A stretch of 64,000 bases of DNA from CALXQW01 sp031553045 (lineage in GTDB: Bacteria; Verrucomicrobiota; Verrucomicrobiia; Opitutales; Intestinicryptomonadaceae), in the NCBI GenBank assembly GCA_031553045.1, contig JAVBLZ010000006.1, positions 1-64,000 on the forward strand, in the 5' to 3' direction. The notes below the pieces were generated by a model that saw only the letters and a list, made by a program, of their open reading frames with translations, had not been told where the DNA came from and did not search any database. Positions 1 through 9,425 of this stretch are shown here, piece by piece; the first letter of the stretch is position 1, and every line of letters begins with the position of its first letter. The position numbers and the translations under genes were made by a program.

Positions 1-12
1 TTAAAAACATAT

Positions 13-1635
13 TTATTTTGGCTTTTTCTTAGCTTCCTCTTCAGCTTTAATTTTTGCAAGAATTGCTGAATACTTTGCATGTAGCGCCGTATTGCCATAA
101 TCTTTTGTTTGTTTTATGAGCTTATCTAAAAGCAGTGCGGAATATTTTGGAGAGATTTTATCTAGCTCATTATATGCATAGTCGGCAATTTTTACCGCCA
201 AGTCTTCCTCACCTTTTGAGGCGCAAAAGTCTGAAATTTCAAGTATCAAGCCAAGTTCTTCTTTTTTGAAATTCGGATTTTCAAAAAATGGTTTAAGAAG
301 GCTTAATGCTTTTGTGTTATCGCCCATATTTGCGTAGGTCTTGGCAATTTTATAAGTAAGAGCTATGCCATTAAAATCACTTAAATAGGGCGACGCAAAA
401 TTAAGCGCAGCCTGAATGCCGGATGATTTTTCAATTAAATTCATTTGTCTGATGACTGCGTAGGCGTGCTGCTCCGTAAATTCATGCGCATCAATGTCGG
501 CGAGTTGATTTTTGAGAGGATATTTGAATGGCTCATATAAAGGGTCGCCCACAAATACCGTTTGCCAGCTTAAAGAAGGCAGGGCGTAGTATGAGGCAAA
601 ACCTGCGTTCTTTCCGTCTTTTAAGGCTTCAAGAAATTTATCAGGTCTGTGAGACAAATGCAAAAAAGGCTCATTTACATTGCCCACGGTTGCCGACATC
701 CCCCTAGAGAGAAATGCCGCCGTCCAACAGGCATCGGCAGTCAAATTTTTTGCGGAAAACGAATATATGTGGAACCCCAATGCGCCTTCTGAAAATTTAA
801 AACTTTTATCCAAAAAATTTAGGCTGGTAAAATATCCATACCAACCAAAGTAAATTGCAAGAGCATCAAGCCTGTCATAAATGCCAAGCAGCCTCTGTGT
901 TTTTTCCACGGTTGTGTCAAAACCCATTTCATCCAGCATCTTTAGACAACTTTCAAGCCAGTTATCGCCCTGTGGAAATTTTTTGGCTATATCAATATAC
1001 GCCCTGCCTATAAGGCCCTTGCGTTCTACTTCTAAAGCGTTTGCAGCGATGTTGGCGCTTTCTTCGTAAGTTGGCGCATCCAATCTTGCCGTTCTTAAAA
1101 TTTGCGATTTCTTGTAAAGATTTTCATCGCGAGAATCATAAAGTGGGTTTTTTTCTGAACTCTTTAAAGAGTAAGGGTACCTGAACAACATTGTGAGTTC
1201 AGAATCTATGGAGGCTTCAGTGGTGTTGCCCGCCGCTTCTTTGGGGTCTATTTTTTCTATCTTTAGCGGCACGCCCTTACAGATTATTAAAAAGTCTATA
1301 TCAAAATTTTCTAAGACAAATTTTTGGAAGGCTTTTGGGTAGTTATCTATTTTGCCTTTTACAGCGCCCAAATCAAAAAAAATCTTTACCAGAGGTTCTG
1401 AAATTTTTTCATCAAAATCAGACCTGCTAATCGAAAGCGTGTTTGGAAGGCGCAATGAAATTATGTTACTTTCAGGAATTTCACGAAGCTGTGCATATTT
1501 TTTTGCCAGCTTTACAGACTCCTTCAATTCTGAATTTGCCAGTATGTAAACCTTGCTTTTATCCACACTTGCCGTGAGCGAGCAAACTTGCAAGGCTAGG
1601 CAAAATATGGATAAAAGTTTAGGCAAAAATTTCAT
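13..1635 (-). CDS. TIGR03790-family secreted protein with C-terminal TPR-like region
   Basis: A 540-aa protein with an N-terminal signal peptide (basic MKFLPKLL followed by a hydrophobic stretch to about residue 23). The opening region, with 'ILANSELKESVKLAKKYAQLR', an ISRSDFDEKI block and a 'IDFLIICKGVPLKI' strand, matches the TIGR03790 family, which is common in Planctomycetes and Verrucomicrobia and has no known biochemical function. The last 140 residues are helical with TPR-like spacing and end in a Lys/Glu-rich tail. It lies 13 bp downstream of the large secreted protein at 1649-5098 on the same strand, so the two are probably co-transcribed and may act together outside the cytoplasm. 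The family call is from recognition; the function is unknown. Confidence 0.75.
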   Translation of the reverse strand: MKFLPKLLSIFCLALQVCSLTASVDKSKVYILANSELKESVKLAKKYAQLREIPESNIISLRLPNTLSISRSDFDEKISEPLVKIFFDLGAVKGKIDNYPKAFQKFVLENFDIDFLIICKGVPLKIEKIDPKEAAGNTTEASIDSELTMLFRYPYSLKSSEKNPLYDSRDENLYKKSQILRTARLDAPTYEESANIAANALEVERKGLIGRAYIDIAKKFPQGDNWLESCLKMLDEMGFDTTVEKTQRLLGIYDRLDALAIYFGWYGYFTSLNFLDKSFKFSEGALGFHIYSFSAKNLTADACWTAAFLSRGMSATVGNVNEPFLHLSHRPDKFLEALKDGKNAGFASYYALPSLSWQTVFVGDPLYEPFKYPLKNQLADIDAHEFTEQHAYAVIRQMNLIEKSSGIQAALNFASPYLSDFNGIALTYKIAKTYANMGDNTKALSLLKPFFENPNFKKEELGLILEISDFCASKGEEDLAVKIADYAYNELDKISPKYSALLLDKLIKQTKDYGNTALHAKYSAILAKIKAEEEAKKKPK

Positions 1636-1648
1636 TTAAAATAAGAAT

Positions 1649-4600
1649 TTAAGGATTGATTGTGTATTCACCCAAATTTTCAATCGGCTTGCCTTCCTCT
1701 TGAATAGAGACTTTGAAGCTTATAACAGAATCCATGGGCAATGGATAAACGCTTACTTCATAAGGGAATTGCTTACAGCTTAAAGTTTGATTATATGGGG
1801 CGGTAATCTGCAATGTCAGCTTTGCTTTTGTTTCAACACCGAGGGTTGTCATGACATACAAAGAATCTTTCCCAAATGGGCTGCGGATGCGGAAAGCATG
1901 CAAGTCTCCAAATGTTTCAGAGGCTTTTGCCTTAGTTATGTGTCCGCCGTTAGACATTTTCGGAAGCGGCTTAAAGACCTCTTTAGCTTCTGCATCTATA
2001 CGCAAAGCAATTACGTTTTGTGCGGGAATTTTTATAGACTTGTCTCCATAAAATTCAAGCGTACTCATAGAATTACCTGCGCTATTGAAAACTTTAATCG
2101 GATTATTTACGAGTGCTCCTTGCATCAATTTGCTAGTGGAATCAAACACTACATTTGTTGTGATTTCAGCATTTGTATCATTCAATAAGAGCGCCCATAT
2201 ACCGTCTTTTGAGCGTGCGGTTAAGACACTGACCTTGGGGGTATCGGGGCGCACTGCGGATTTGTCTATGATTGGTCTGCAACCTTGCTCGTCAAAAATT
2301 TTGCCTTCTGTGCCAAAAATTCTGTCTGTAAACCACACATAACCTTGCTGACGCACGTAGGGAAATGCAATTTTACCGTCTGTTGCAACTTCAAATTGCG
2401 CCATAAGATAATCATAACTTTGCGCAAAGTGGCAGGGTGCGTGATGATAGTAAAAACTTGTGATGTCAGGGCCTTTGTATGGATACATTTCATCATGTTG
2501 AACGTCTGTATAGTCGCAAATGTAGTAGCCTAAAAAGTTTGCAAACCTGCCTATTATGGCATGGCGGGAGTATTTTTTTAGAATGTCTTTATTTGTGTAT
2601 TGATAAACTTTTAACATCTCAGCAGACCAAGATGGCATGAGTATGTTGAAGTCATGACCGTCGCTACCGGCTTTGAAGGTTGAGGGTTGTTCTATACCAA
2701 GACCTATTCTGGAAACTTTCAGTGCGGGCACTTTCTTTTCAGGCATTATGTATGCGGCGTCGTGCGGGCCTTTAGGGAGGACTTTTTGCCAATTTTCTAT
2801 GAATGTTTTTGAAGCAAGCTGGAAGTCAAACCCAAGTCTGAAACGTTCAGGGCCTCGCCACCATGTATGGCCGATGCCTCTGATTGAATTGCCTTTGTTG
2901 ATTGTGATTTCACCGTCTGTTGGCGCAGGATACGCCCATAAAGCCGCCAAAGAATGAAATGCGCCACGTTCGGCAAAATTAAGATATTTTTTATCTTTTG
3001 TTATGGCGTACATATCTGGCAGATACCACCAGTATGGATAAAAAGAAACATTTGCAAAGTGGCTGTAATCCGTCTCTTGTATGGTTGTTGTTATGAAGGC
3101 TTTTTCAAGCCAAGCATCGCAAAGAGATTTGGCTTTCAGGAGCAATTCCTCAGACGGATTTGCAAGATAAAGCCCCAAAACGCTTGTCCATTCGGGCATG
3201 CTGGAGTACAAATTTTCTTTTGAGGCGTTCTTCCAAAACTCCTCAACCCAAATATTTGAATTACCCAAGAGCTTACCCATGCCAGCGTAATAATCAGCCT
3301 TCCACATCTTTGAGGGCACTTTCATTGCGTAAGGGGTTTTTGAATATGGGCTTGCCTCTTTGCGAGGGGAAAAATGCGCAGACTCTCTGGTAAGAGTGTA
3401 TTCTATCGTAGGTAAGGCAATATCTTTATAATACTGTTCATCATCGGTAAGGAGGGCAACTTCAAGCTCTGCAAGAGGAGAGGACGTTGTTACCAAATCT
3501 TTATCTTCTATGTTCCACCGTGCCTTGAGCTCCTTTGACCATCCACTGGCTTCTGGATTTTTAAGATAGCTTGCAATATTTGCTATTGCGTCAGAGAGGG
3601 ATGTTTCAAAGGGTTCTCTAAAAATTTTACCGGCAGGAAATATGTTGTTGTTTGCAAATTCCAAGCCGTCATACCACTTGCCTGAGAGATTCAAGATATA
3701 CCAAGATGACTCAATTTTTTCCCCCGCTTTTTTGTATGAGTTGCGTCCGCCCAATATGGGCTGAAATATTGCAGGTTGTGCAAAGTTATCCGGCGATGAA
3801 AGCGAAAATCCATAGATTGAAGATTTTTTGTAAGACCACTCCTCTTTTGGCAGATTGTCTGGGTTTGCCGCCAATGCGTAATACACGGGCGTATTGTTAT
3901 CCGCATTGATTTGCATAAGCGCTATGGGTTGAGATGTGTACCTATTGCCCAGCATTTTTGGTTCCTCCATAAGCATTCTTAATTGGAATAATGGCGGCAT
4001 TTGCACTGCGGAGACTTTTGCTTTTTCGACAGCTTTAAATGCGAGCATGCCCGCCGTATAATAGCCGTCTTTTTTTACGTTGTAAACAAAATCCAACTTT
4101 ACCGCACCCGTTTCAAGAAGTGTCATTAGCGCATAAACGTCGGGCTTATCAAAGGAAATTTTAAAGGCGTTTTTAGAGGCGAGTTCAATTTTCCTTGGCA
4201 GCATTGCAAGCATTTGTTCAGGAGCGTAAGGATAAATTGCGTCTGTTTTGAGCTCAAGATTTGTACCGTCGAAATTCACCGTTATTGTGCCGTGAGTTCC
4301 CTTTTTCCAGTTGGAAAAATAACTGTTGTCTGAATAAATTGGGTCTGTTTCAGAATAGCCCACAAAGTAAGCTTCGTCTGTAAATGCGGGAAGGGTAATC
4401 CACTTGCCTTGCACATTTACCTGCGCACTGCGCTCATAATATTTAAGCCCGTTTTTATCCAGCTTTTCTGTGAAAATAATTTTGGCGTTGTTATTTTCTA
4501 TACTTGCAGATTTAGCATTGGGGATAGCGGCAGAGCCTTTAAGTTTTAAAAATTCCGTATGATATACGGAGTGAGACGTTGTGCCTGAAGATTCTATTTG

Positions 4601-5098
4601 GTGCCTTAACCTGTTGTAGCGTGAACGCAGATAGTCGTCATTTGGCCTCCAAGCGTCGTTGGCGGTAAAGATAATAACGTCGCAACGCGGGTACATGCCG
4701 CCCCTTTTTAACGTGATAAGGTTTGCGCCTTTTTTAAAATTGAGCTTGCCAAGATTCTGCCACTGCCAGCCATCTTTACCGTGCGTTCCGCCAAAAATTT
4801 CAGTTTCAACGCCGTTAACAAGAACTTTGAATTTACGTGATTTTGGATAATTTTTTTCATAGTCGTAAGAATTTACCCAAATATTGTATGCACCTTCTTG
4901 AGGCATATTTACAAGTGTTGAAGGTGTTGAATCATCCTTTTCAGTAGATAAAAATGCCTGTCTGTCCAGATTGCCAACATCCCACTGACCCTTGAATGAG
5001 AAGTCTTCCGTTTCCAATATAAGTATGTCTTTGCCTTGCGCATTTGCAAAAATGCAAAAAGAAATGAACAATAGTGTGAGTAATGCTTTTTTAATCAT
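1649..5098 (-). CDS. Large secreted carbohydrate-active-like protein (function unknown)
   Basis: An 1,149-aa protein with a signal peptide ending near 'FCIFANAQ'. Residues about 25-155 look like a galactose-binding-type beta-sandwich: Gly-Ala-Tyr-x-Ile-Trp-Val, then a Lys-Val-Leu-Val-Asn-Gly strand and a 'GWQWQNLG' turn. This arrangement is typical of carbohydrate-binding domains appended to polysaccharide lyases. The middle (about 520-960) is rich in Trp, Tyr and helices, suggesting an alpha/alpha toroid, and the C-terminus looks like beta-sandwich. I cannot assign a GH or PL family or point to catalytic residues. It has its own promoter (see 5129-5157) and is followed 13 bp later by the TIGR03790 gene. 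An extracellular or periplasmic glycan-processing role is inferred. Confidence 0.65.
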   Translation of the reverse strand: MIKKALLTLLFISFCIFANAQGKDILILETEDFSFKGQWDVGNLDRQAFLSTEKDDSTPSTLVNMPQEGAYNIWVNSYDYEKNYPKSRKFKVLVNGVETEIFGGTHGKDGWQWQNLGKLNFKKGANLITLKRGGMYPRCDVIIFTANDAWRPNDDYLRSRYNRLRHQIESSGTTSHSVYHTEFLKLKGSAAIPNAKSASIENNNAKIIFTEKLDKNGLKYYERSAQVNVQGKWITLPAFTDEAYFVGYSETDPIYSDNSYFSNWKKGTHGTITVNFDGTNLELKTDAIYPYAPEQMLAMLPRKIELASKNAFKISFDKPDVYALMTLLETGAVKLDFVYNVKKDGYYTAGMLAFKAVEKAKVSAVQMPPLFQLRMLMEEPKMLGNRYTSQPIALMQINADNNTPVYYALAANPDNLPKEEWSYKKSSIYGFSLSSPDNFAQPAIFQPILGGRNSYKKAGEKIESSWYILNLSGKWYDGLEFANNNIFPAGKIFREPFETSLSDAIANIASYLKNPEASGWSKELKARWNIEDKDLVTTSSPLAELEVALLTDDEQYYKDIALPTIEYTLTRESAHFSPRKEASPYSKTPYAMKVPSKMWKADYYAGMGKLLGNSNIWVEEFWKNASKENLYSSMPEWTSVLGLYLANPSEELLLKAKSLCDAWLEKAFITTTIQETDYSHFANVSFYPYWWYLPDMYAITKDKKYLNFAERGAFHSLAALWAYPAPTDGEITINKGNSIRGIGHTWWRGPERFRLGFDFQLASKTFIENWQKVLPKGPHDAAYIMPEKKVPALKVSRIGLGIEQPSTFKAGSDGHDFNILMPSWSAEMLKVYQYTNKDILKKYSRHAIIGRFANFLGYYICDYTDVQHDEMYPYKGPDITSFYYHHAPCHFAQSYDYLMAQFEVATDGKIAFPYVRQQGYVWFTDRIFGTEGKIFDEQGCRPIIDKSAVRPDTPKVSVLTARSKDGIWALLLNDTNAEITTNVVFDSTSKLMQGALVNNPIKVFNSAGNSMSTLEFYGDKSIKIPAQNVIALRIDAEAKEVFKPLPKMSNGGHITKAKASETFGDLHAFRIRSPFGKDSLYVMTTLGVETKAKLTLQITAPYNQTLSCKQFPYEVSVYPLPMDSVISFKVSIQEEGKPIENLGEYTINP

Positions 5099-5128
5099 AA
5101 ATTGTCTTGCGTTAAATTACGTACGGAA

Positions 5129-5157
5129 ATTCTTTGTAATTAGACAAAGAGTGTCAA
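5129..5157 (-). promoter_or_regulatory. Sigma-70-type promoter with inverted repeat between the boxes
   Basis: Read on the minus strand, TTGACA (complement of 5152-5157) is followed by 17 bp and then AAGAAT (complement of 5129-5134), about 30 bp upstream of the start of the 1,149-aa gene. A 6-bp inverted repeat, CTTTGT/ACAAAG (5132-5137 and 5144-5149), lies between and overlapping the boxes, which is where a repressor operator would sit. The promoter call is strong by sequence; the operator is inferred. Confidence 0.55.
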
Positions 5158-5164
5158 GCACAGC

Positions 5165-5893
5165 TTAAATAGCGCCGCTATCCACACTAATAATCTGCCC
5201 CGTTATGGAGTTTGATTTTTCAGAAAGTAAGTGACAAATCATAGCGGCGACACTCTTAATATCTGTATCTTTTTGCAAAGCGTTGCGCTTGGAAATTTTC
5301 TCCATCATATTTTTGCTTAAAGACGATGTCATTTCTGTTGGCATGAAACCCGGTGCTACAATGTTTGAGCGTATTCCTTTTGCGCCCCACTCCCGAGAAA
5401 TGTTTTTTGAAAAGGCTTCCAGAGCGCCTTTGCTGGCGGCATACATTGAAAGCCCCTTGAAGCCCGTCTTTACAGAGATGGATGACACCCCGACTATACT
5501 GCCGCAAGTCTTGTGTAAAATCATATTTTTGATTGCAGATTTTGTAATGAGCATCGGCGAGAATACATTTACATTGAACATTGTTTCAAGTTTTCCCAAA
5601 TTCAAGTTTGTGGCAATATCGTCATAAGCGGATGCTGCGTTGTGCACCACGCCGAAAAGTTTTATTTTAAAACTTATAAAGTCTTCAGAAAATATGGCTT
5701 TTTGCGCTTCTTGCGGTTGCGACAAATCTGCGGATTTAAAAAGCAATCTTTTTTTGTAAGTTTTTTTAAGTTTAAGCAAAGCCTTAGATTCGGTGCGGCT
5801 AACCGCATATACAGTATAACCTAAAGACAATAGTTGAGAGCAAACCTCCAACCCCAAACCTCTTGAAGCACCTGTTAATAAAACATTTTTCAT
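5165..5893 (-). CDS. SDR-family oxidoreductase (FabG-like 3-oxoacyl reductase)
   Basis: A 242-aa classical short-chain dehydrogenase. It shows the NAD(P)-binding TGASRGLG motif (residues 7-14), NAAS (85-88), Ser137/138 and the catalytic Tyr151-x3-Lys155 in YAASKG, and it ends in a FabG-like 'ITGQIISVDSGAI'. The start codon overlaps the stop of the upstream acyl-ligase gene by 4 nt (ATGA), so translation is probably coupled. With an acyl carrier protein and a ligase in the same unit, reduction of a 3-oxoacyl group on the carrier protein is the most economical role. A sugar or alcohol dehydrogenase role cannot be excluded. Confidence 0.8.
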   Translation of the reverse strand: MKNVLLTGASRGLGLEVCSQLLSLGYTVYAVSRTESKALLKLKKTYKKRLLFKSADLSQPQEAQKAIFSEDFISFKIKLFGVVHNAASAYDDIATNLNLGKLETMFNVNVFSPMLITKSAIKNMILHKTCGSIVGVSSISVKTGFKGLSMYAASKGALEAFSKNISREWGAKGIRSNIVAPGFMPTEMTSSLSKNMMEKISKRNALQKDTDIKSVAAMICHLLSEKSNSITGQIISVDSGAI

Positions 5894-7089
5894 CTTTGAA
5901 TTTTTCCTGTATTTGCTGTTTTGATTTCTTCTACGAAAACTATTTCTCTTGGTATTTTGTGATTTTGTAAATGCTTTGCAAGATTACTTCTTATTTGAGG
6001 AATATCAAGCACGACACCCTTTTTAAGCACTATTTCCGCAGCCAAAAGATTGCCCAGTACGGAATTTTTTTTCCCGAACGCCCTTGCCGCCAATACTCCG
6101 TCTAAAGCCAATAGGGAAGCTTCTACCTCTTTCAAATCAATCTTGTATCCGCCTACATTTAAGATGTCGGTTTTTCTGGATAAGAACTTGAAGCGCTTTG
6201 CGTCCACAAATTCAATTTCATCTTTGGTAGGGTAAAAGTCCCCATCAAATTTTATAGAGTCTGAATGCGCCAACAGAGATTTGTGCAAATAAATTTCCGA
6301 ATTTTTGATTATTACTTTTTCAGATAATTTCTCAGGTATTTCAAAATATGTGCCGTCTGAAACCAGTAAGCTGGCGGCTTCTGTGGATGCGTAGATATTG
6401 TTTATCTTGGCATTCGGGAAAATTCTTAAAATGTTTTTGTGTAAATTTTCATCTGAGGCTTCTCCGCCTAAAGTAATGCGCTTAAGACTTGTAAAAATAG
6501 TTTGCGAATTTGTCAAAAGACGAAAAAAAGTTGGTGTTGCGGAAATATGGCTAATTTTGAATTTGTCAACAAGCAGCATTATTTTATCAGCTTCTTTTTT
6601 AAAGAGATTTATTAGCATAGATTCATTCAAAAATGCCTGAAAAAAAACCTGCAAACCTGCCATGTGAAAGGGTGCGTAGGCGTAACCCCAAACAGATTTT
6701 TTTGCGTTTGGCGCATATTTTACGTTCGCAATAAGATTCTGCAAATGATGCGTAAATTTTTTTTGAACGCCCAGTGTTCCAGATGTGAAAAGAGATATTT
6801 TTGAAGTACTGTTTTTTACTGCGCTTATCAAGTCTTCAACGGTTTTAAATGAGACTTTTTCTTTTATTTCAACTGTGTTTAAATCTGTATTTTCACAGCC
6901 TTTTGGGTCTATCAAAACCACATCTAAATTTTGAGACAGTGCCAAAGTTAGGTTTAAAAAAAAGTCTTCCAAACGCTCTATTTTAATATTGGGACAATAA
7001 ATTTTTGCAGAATTTACAAAGTCTAAAACATCGGAATATTTGAGGAAATTTCCGTCGTTAACTAAAAAAACTTGAGATTCAAAATTCAC
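5890..7089 (-). CDS. Short AMP-dependent acyl/aryl-CoA (or ACP) ligase
   Basis: A 399-aa ANL-superfamily adenylating enzyme. The phosphate-binding loop FTSGTLGVQKK is at 101-111, a YASTEAAS (A5-like) motif near 233, a KTDILNVGGYKI hinge region near 307, and the catalytic lysine (A10, ANTGKIQR) is at the extreme C-terminus. The N-terminal domain is shorter than in ~500-aa acyl-CoA synthetases, which resembles MenE-sized ligases. It starts with GTG, 1 nt after the ACP stop codon, and overlaps the SDR gene by 4 nt. It probably activates a carboxylic acid and loads it onto the adjacent ACP; the substrate is unknown. Confidence 0.75.
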   Translation of the reverse strand: MNFESQVFLVNDGNFLKYSDVLDFVNSAKIYCPNIKIERLEDFFLNLTLALSQNLDVVLIDPKGCENTDLNTVEIKEKVSFKTVEDLISAVKNSTSKISLFTSGTLGVQKKFTHHLQNLIANVKYAPNAKKSVWGYAYAPFHMAGLQVFFQAFLNESMLINLFKKEADKIMLLVDKFKISHISATPTFFRLLTNSQTIFTSLKRITLGGEASDENLHKNILRIFPNAKINNIYASTEAASLLVSDGTYFEIPEKLSEKVIIKNSEIYLHKSLLAHSDSIKFDGDFYPTKDEIEFVDAKRFKFLSRKTDILNVGGYKIDLKEVEASLLALDGVLAARAFGKKNSVLGNLLAAEIVLKKGVVLDIPQIRSNLAKHLQNHKIPREIVFVEEIKTANTGKIQR

Positions 7090-7090
7090 T

Positions 7091-7378
7091 TTATATTTTT
7101 AATTTTTTGCAAATTTCTGCGACAGTTTCTACAATAGAATCTTCAAAAATATCAATGCCGAAATCTTTCTCTATTAACACGGTAAGCTCCGCCAAATCGA
7201 AGGAGTCAAAACCCAAATCTTTGCGCAAATTGGTGCTGCCTGAGATTTTCTTTAGAGTATTTAAACCTTTGTTCCGACATATTGAAATTATGATTTGCTC
7301 AAGTTCTTTCATGAGGGAGATTTTTTTAATGCGCTTATTATTGTCAAGATTGTATCTTTCATAAAAAATGTCTTGCAT
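7091..7378 (-). CDS. Acyl carrier protein
   Basis: A 95-aa protein whose C-terminal ~75 residues form a carrier-protein fold with the phosphopantetheine attachment motif LGFDSFDLAEL (Ser59). An internal ATG at 7310-7312 would give a normal-length 72-aa ACP beginning MKELEQ. The upstream ATG at 7376-7378 adds 22 charged residues. Neither start has a strong Shine-Dalgarno site, so the true start is uncertain. It is the first gene of the ACP / ligase / SDR unit and is divergent from the ABC-F gene. It is not in a fab cluster, so it is probably a dedicated, specialised carrier rather than the housekeeping ACP. Confidence 0.85.
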   Translation of the reverse strand: MQDIFYERYNLDNNKRIKKISLMKELEQIIISICRNKGLNTLKKISGSTNLRKDLGFDSFDLAELTVLIEKDFGIDIFEDSIVETVAEICKKLKI

Positions 7379-7412
7379 AGAGAGCTTCTAAACAGCATTA
7401 AATTGCGCCTTA

Positions 7413-9356
7413 ATGATTTCCATAAAAGAAATGTCGCTTGCGTACGGGGCTAGAAAAATTTTTAGCTCTGTGAGCGTAGTTATCAATAAGTGCGATAAAA
7501 TAGGTCTTGCGGGCTCTAACGGCGCAGGCAAGTCCACCTTACTGAAGGTTTTGGCGGGGCTTGAAGGCATTGATGCGGGTATAATTGACAAGGCAAAATA
7601 TGTTACCGCAGGGTATCTGCCCCAAGATATCATCAATGCAAGCGCTCTTACGCTTTTTAAAGAGGTTGAAAATTCTTTTGAAGACGTGATTTTATTACGT
7701 CAGCATATAAGCGATGCAGACCAAGTTTTGCTCAATTTTGCGCCGGAAACTGAGGAATACAAAGAGGCGCTTGAAACTATCGGAGACCTTCAGCATAAGC
7801 TTGAAGATATGCAGGAAGAAAAGCTTAAAAGTAAAATTGAGAAAGTTTTGCATGGCTTGGGGTTTTCAAATTCCGATATGCAAAAACCTTGTTCGAGTTT
7901 TTCTGGCGGCTGGCAAATGCGTATAGCTTTGGCAAAACTTCTTTTAAAAGCCCCAACGCTTTTGATGTTGGATGAACCCACAAACCATTTGGATATTGAA
8001 TCTGTAATTTGGCTTGAACAATATTTGCGTTCTTATGAAGGTGCGGTCATAATAGTCAGCCACGACAGGTCTTTCTTGGATGCGCTCACAAACAAGACCT
8101 TTTATCTTTCAAAGGGCAGGCTTGAAACGTATTCGGGCAACTTTTCATTTTACGAAAAAGAAAGCGCTTTGCGTAGAGACAATCTTTTAAAGGCGTCTTT
8201 AAACCAGCAAAAATCCATAGAAAAAACTGAAAAGTTTATTGAAAGATTCCGAGCTAAAAACACCAAGGCGGCACAAGTTCAAAGCCGCATAAAAGCTTTA
8301 GATAAAATCGACAGAATTGAAATTGAGGACGAAGAAAGCGGAATCGATTTTAGATTTCCAACGCCGGAGCGTAGCGGTCAAGTTGTGGTCAAGTTGGATG
8401 GCATTTCAAAATCTTACGGTAACAATCAGGTGTTAAAAAACATTTCCTTTCAGATAGAAAGGGGAGAGCGCATTGCCATTGTGGGCGTCAATGGGGCGGG
8501 CAAGACAACGCTTGTTAAAATTATGGCGGGCGCAATAGCCGCAGATTCGGGGCTTGTAGAGCTGGGTTACAACGTATCAATGTCTTACTTTGCGCAACAT
8601 CAGGCTGATGAGCTCGACAAAAATAGCACGGTTTTGGATGAGGCAAAAAGCGCTGCAAGTATGGAGCAAAAACCAAAAGTGCGCACTTTGCTAGGCTCGT
8701 TTTTATTTACCGGAGACGACGCTTTAAAAAAAGTGGCTGTGCTCTCGGGCGGGGAAAAAAACCGTCTGGCGCTTGCCAAAATGCTGCTTAAGAGTTTTAA
8801 CTTTTTAATTTTGGACGAGCCTACAAACCACTTGGACATGAATTCCAAAACGGTTTTGCAAAGGGCGATTAAAAATTATGAAGGCACGATAGTTGTAGTA
8901 AGCCACGATAGGGGCTTTGTAGATCCGCTTGTAAACAAGGTTATTGAAGTTTCAAAAACAGGTGTGAAGTTTTATCTCGGCAATGTCAGCGATTATGCCG
9001 AAAAATTGAAGGAACGTTCCGAAGTTCTGAAAGGCGTATTGCAAAAAAATTTGGAAGAAAATTCTTCGCAGAAGTTCACTTCTAAAGACAGGCGCATTTT
9101 AGTTTCCAAAATTAACGAGCAAATTTCTCCTATCAAAAAAAAGGCTGAAAATTTAGAGTCTGAAATAGCAAAAATGGAGGACGAAAAAGCCTCTTTAGAA
9201 GCAAAAATGGCAGACCCTGAATTTTACAAGCAGGGAGGCAGTGTGGCGTCTCTTACATATTATAATGAGCTTAAACTTAAGTTGGATGAAGCCTTTTTTA
9301 CATGGCAGGGCTTTATTGAAGAAATTGACTCATTAAGAGAACAAATGCCGAAGTAA
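7413..9356 (+). CDS. ABC-F family ATPase (Uup/YheS/EttA-like)
   Basis: A 647-aa soluble protein with two ABC ATPase domains and no membrane segments. Walker A motifs are GSNGAGKST (34-42) and GVNGAGKTT (about 358-366). The signature motifs are FSGGWQMR (about 163) and LSGGEKNR (about 444), each followed by a LDEPTNHLD Walker B. A charged helical linker of about 70 residues separates the domains, and residues 540-640 are coiled-coil-like, as in Uup and YheS. ABC-F proteins bind the ribosomal E site and modulate translation or give antibiotic protection; this housekeeping-type sequence gives no evidence of resistance. It reads divergently from the ACP gene. Confidence 0.9.
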   Translation: MISIKEMSLAYGARKIFSSVSVVINKCDKIGLAGSNGAGKSTLLKVLAGLEGIDAGIIDKAKYVTAGYLPQDIINASALTLFKEVENSFEDVILLRQHISDADQVLLNFAPETEEYKEALETIGDLQHKLEDMQEEKLKSKIEKVLHGLGFSNSDMQKPCSSFSGGWQMRIALAKLLLKAPTLLMLDEPTNHLDIESVIWLEQYLRSYEGAVIIVSHDRSFLDALTNKTFYLSKGRLETYSGNFSFYEKESALRRDNLLKASLNQQKSIEKTEKFIERFRAKNTKAAQVQSRIKALDKIDRIEIEDEESGIDFRFPTPERSGQVVVKLDGISKSYGNNQVLKNISFQIERGERIAIVGVNGAGKTTLVKIMAGAIAADSGLVELGYNVSMSYFAQHQADELDKNSTVLDEAKSAASMEQKPKVRTLLGSFLFTGDDALKKVAVLSGGEKNRLALAKMLLKSFNFLILDEPTNHLDMNSKTVLQRAIKNYEGTIVVVSHDRGFVDPLVNKVIEVSKTGVKFYLGNVSDYAEKLKERSEVLKGVLQKNLEENSSQKFTSKDRRILVSKINEQISPIKKKAENLESEIAKMEDEKASLEAKMADPEFYKQGGSVASLTYYNELKLKLDEAFFTWQGFIEEIDSLREQMPK

Positions 9357-9425
9357 AAAAGACTTGCCAGCAGTGCTTGGCTTGGGCAGTATCCCCCCTC
9401 AATTTTGAAAGGAACTGAATAGATT

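Noticed and set aside
1787..3909. Several 70-130-aa frames on the plus strand inside the 1,149-aa gene
   Set aside because: They are out-of-frame shadows of one long, signal-peptide-bearing coding sequence with a clear promoter.
9357..9425. Possible terminator between the ABC-F and carboxyltransferase genes
   Set aside because: The inverted repeat (ACTTGCC/GGGCAGT) is short, mismatched and lacks a T tract.
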